A stretch of 5,890 bases of DNA from Bacteroidota bacterium. Its GTDB lineage: Bacteria; Bacteroidota; Bacteroidia; Bacteroidales; Prolixibacteraceae. How positions within the stretch are numbered: the stretch's first letter is position 1; every line of letters starts with the position of its first letter. Shown piece after piece: positions 5,079-5,890 of the stretch. A program made the position numbers and the translations under genes. The stretch spans positions 1 to 5,890 of the forward strand of contig JAUYTA010000890.1 in assembly GCA_030695265.1 (NCBI GenBank), read 5' to 3'. Below the pieces are notes generated by a model. The model saw only the letters and a list, made by a program, of their open reading frames with translations. It ran no database searches and was not told the DNA's origin.

Positions 5079-5675
5079 ATGGAATTACAAATTATTCAAA
5101 ATAAAATTTACGAGATACGAGGACAACGAGTGATGCTTGATTTTGATTTGGCAGAACTCTACGGCACTGAAACAAAAAGGCTCAAAGAGGCTGTACGTCG
5201 TAATATGGAACGATTTGAAGGAAACGATTTTATGTTTCAATTAACTAAGGATGAAATTGAAATACTTTCAAGGACGCAATTTGCGACCTTGAACAAAACC
5301 AGAGGTTACAATATTAAATATACCCCTTTTGCTTTCACAGAGCTTGGCGTATCAATGCTTAGTAGCGTGTTGAATTCAAAAACTGCAATCGAAATCAACA
5401 GAGGTATTATGCGCATTTTTGTTACAATACGTCAATCGTTGGTTGCAAATCCCAATACCGGTTTGGCTGAACTTCAAACAGAGATGAAACAACTAAAAGA
5501 CTATATCGAAGAAGTTTTTACTGATTATAATGATATTAATGAAGATACCCGTTTGCAAATTGAACTTATCAATCAATCCCTGGCAGAACTGCATATCGAC
5601 AAAAAACAAAATTCAAAACATCGAAATAAAATAGGATATTTGGCTAATAAAAAAGATGACAAAAAAGAAGAATAA
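5079..5675 (+). CDS. ORF6N domain-containing protein
   Basis: This is a complete 198-residue protein. The ORF6N domain covers about residues 5-95 and carries its hallmark pieces: IRGQRVMLDFDLAELYGTET, then LKEAVRRNMERF, FMFQLTKDE, RTQFAT, and PFAFTELGVSMLSSVL followed by AIEINRGIMRIFVTIR. ORF6N is a DNA-binding domain first noted in phage antirepressor-type proteins, and free-standing copies are frequent in Bacteroidota genomes; the target is unknown. Residues 128-172 (ELQTEMKQLKDYIEEVF onward) are helical and probably coiled-coil, suggesting oligomerisation. The tail is highly charged and lysine-rich. ATG 5079 is the only standard start that keeps the domain; the frame upstream has no start back to a TAG at 5022-5024. 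No other phage gene lies beside it, so it is likely a stand-alone or relic accessory gene. Its coding region is AT-richer than the DUF3810 and MBL genes, which is compatible with transfer. Confidence 0.9.
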   Translation: MELQIIQNKIYEIRGQRVMLDFDLAELYGTETKRLKEAVRRNMERFEGNDFMFQLTKDEIEILSRTQFATLNKTRGYNIKYTPFAFTELGVSMLSSVLNSKTAIEINRGIMRIFVTIRQSLVANPNTGLAELQTEMKQLKDYIEEVFTDYNDINEDTRLQIELINQSLAELHIDKKQNSKHRNKIGYLANKKDDKKEE

Positions 5676-5890
5676 ATAGAGATAAAATACTGTAAATTAA
5701 AATATTAAACCCAGCTACGTACTTAAAAATTGAAGCTTATTTGATTATCCCGATTCAGAATTTCAGATGATTCCGGAAGAGATTTTTTTGAGTTTTTAGT
5801 CTTAAATAATTCAGGGATTTGGGTTAATTAGCGACGAACTGAAAATTTCGCATTCGATATAGCCCCACTGCGGAACATGTAATTTAAGAA
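5676..5890. other. Right-hand tail with no recognised gene
   Basis: These 215 bases are AT-rich with many stops in all plus frames. On the minus strand a frame enters from the window edge and stops with TAA at 5828-5830 (20 residues, including MFRSGAISNAKFSVRR). It could be the end of a neighbouring gene, but it is too short to support. A run of seven T (within 5782-5792) follows a weak TTCCGGAA palindrome and might be a crude terminator for the ORF6N gene. Confidence 0.4.

Noticed and set aside
5079..5675. ORF6N gene as evidence of a prophage in this window
   Set aside because: No integrase, structural, lysis or repressor gene and no att-like repeats were seen; stand-alone ORF6N genes are common in Bacteroidota.
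5828..5890. Minus-strand frame entering from the right edge (20 residues, stop at 5828-5830)
   Set aside because: Too short and of no recognisable family; mentioned only under the right-hand tail.

Overview
The window looks like chromosomal DNA of a Bacteroidota bacterium, probably class Bacteroidia. This rests on the protein families present (DUF3810, the Bacteroidota form of the Mpl muropeptide ligase, AAA_14/DUF4143 ATPase, ORF6N protein), on moderate-to-low GC, on the lack of Shine-Dalgarno sequences before most starts, and on promoter-like TAnnTTTG motifs. It is inferred from family recognition, not from a database search.

Layout, left to right. Positions 1-102 hold the 3' end of an unidentified plus-strand gene. 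Convergent to it (105-455, minus) is the orphaned C-terminal end of an Mpl-type ligase; the other three quarters of the gene are absent. Next on the minus strand is a small exported, beta-barrel-like protein (496-1029). Divergent from it is a DUF3810 membrane protein with an HEFAH zinc-peptidase-like motif. Its reading frame starts at 1114 but is cut by an in-frame TAA at 1213-1215, so only the part from a TTG at 1273 is continuously open. It converges, with overlapping stop codons, on a complete minus-strand AAA_14/DUF4143 ATPase (2187-3542). Immediately upstream of that ATPase lie three copies of a 19-bp repeat at exactly 33-bp spacing, the two nearest copies containing a perfect TAACTTTG promoter-like element. 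A complete metallo-beta-lactamase-fold hydrolase follows (3707-4531, plus). Then comes a probable DUF4160/DUF2442 gene pair: the DUF4160 gene seems reduced to a stub (4687-4729), and the DUF2442 frame (4730-5011) lacks a normal start codon for its full length. A complete ORF6N-domain protein (5079-5675) and about 215 bp without a recognised gene close the window.

No operon-like multi-gene pathway is visible; most genes are single units with their own upstream regions. The striking theme is decay: three or four genes appear truncated, interrupted or start-less within 6 kb, beside families typical of the accessory genome (DUF4143 ATPase, ORF6N, DUF4160/DUF2442). No convincing new multi-gene system was found. 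The best candidate for something undescribed is the 33-bp-phased repeat array that serves as promoter/operator of the DUF4143 ATPase.
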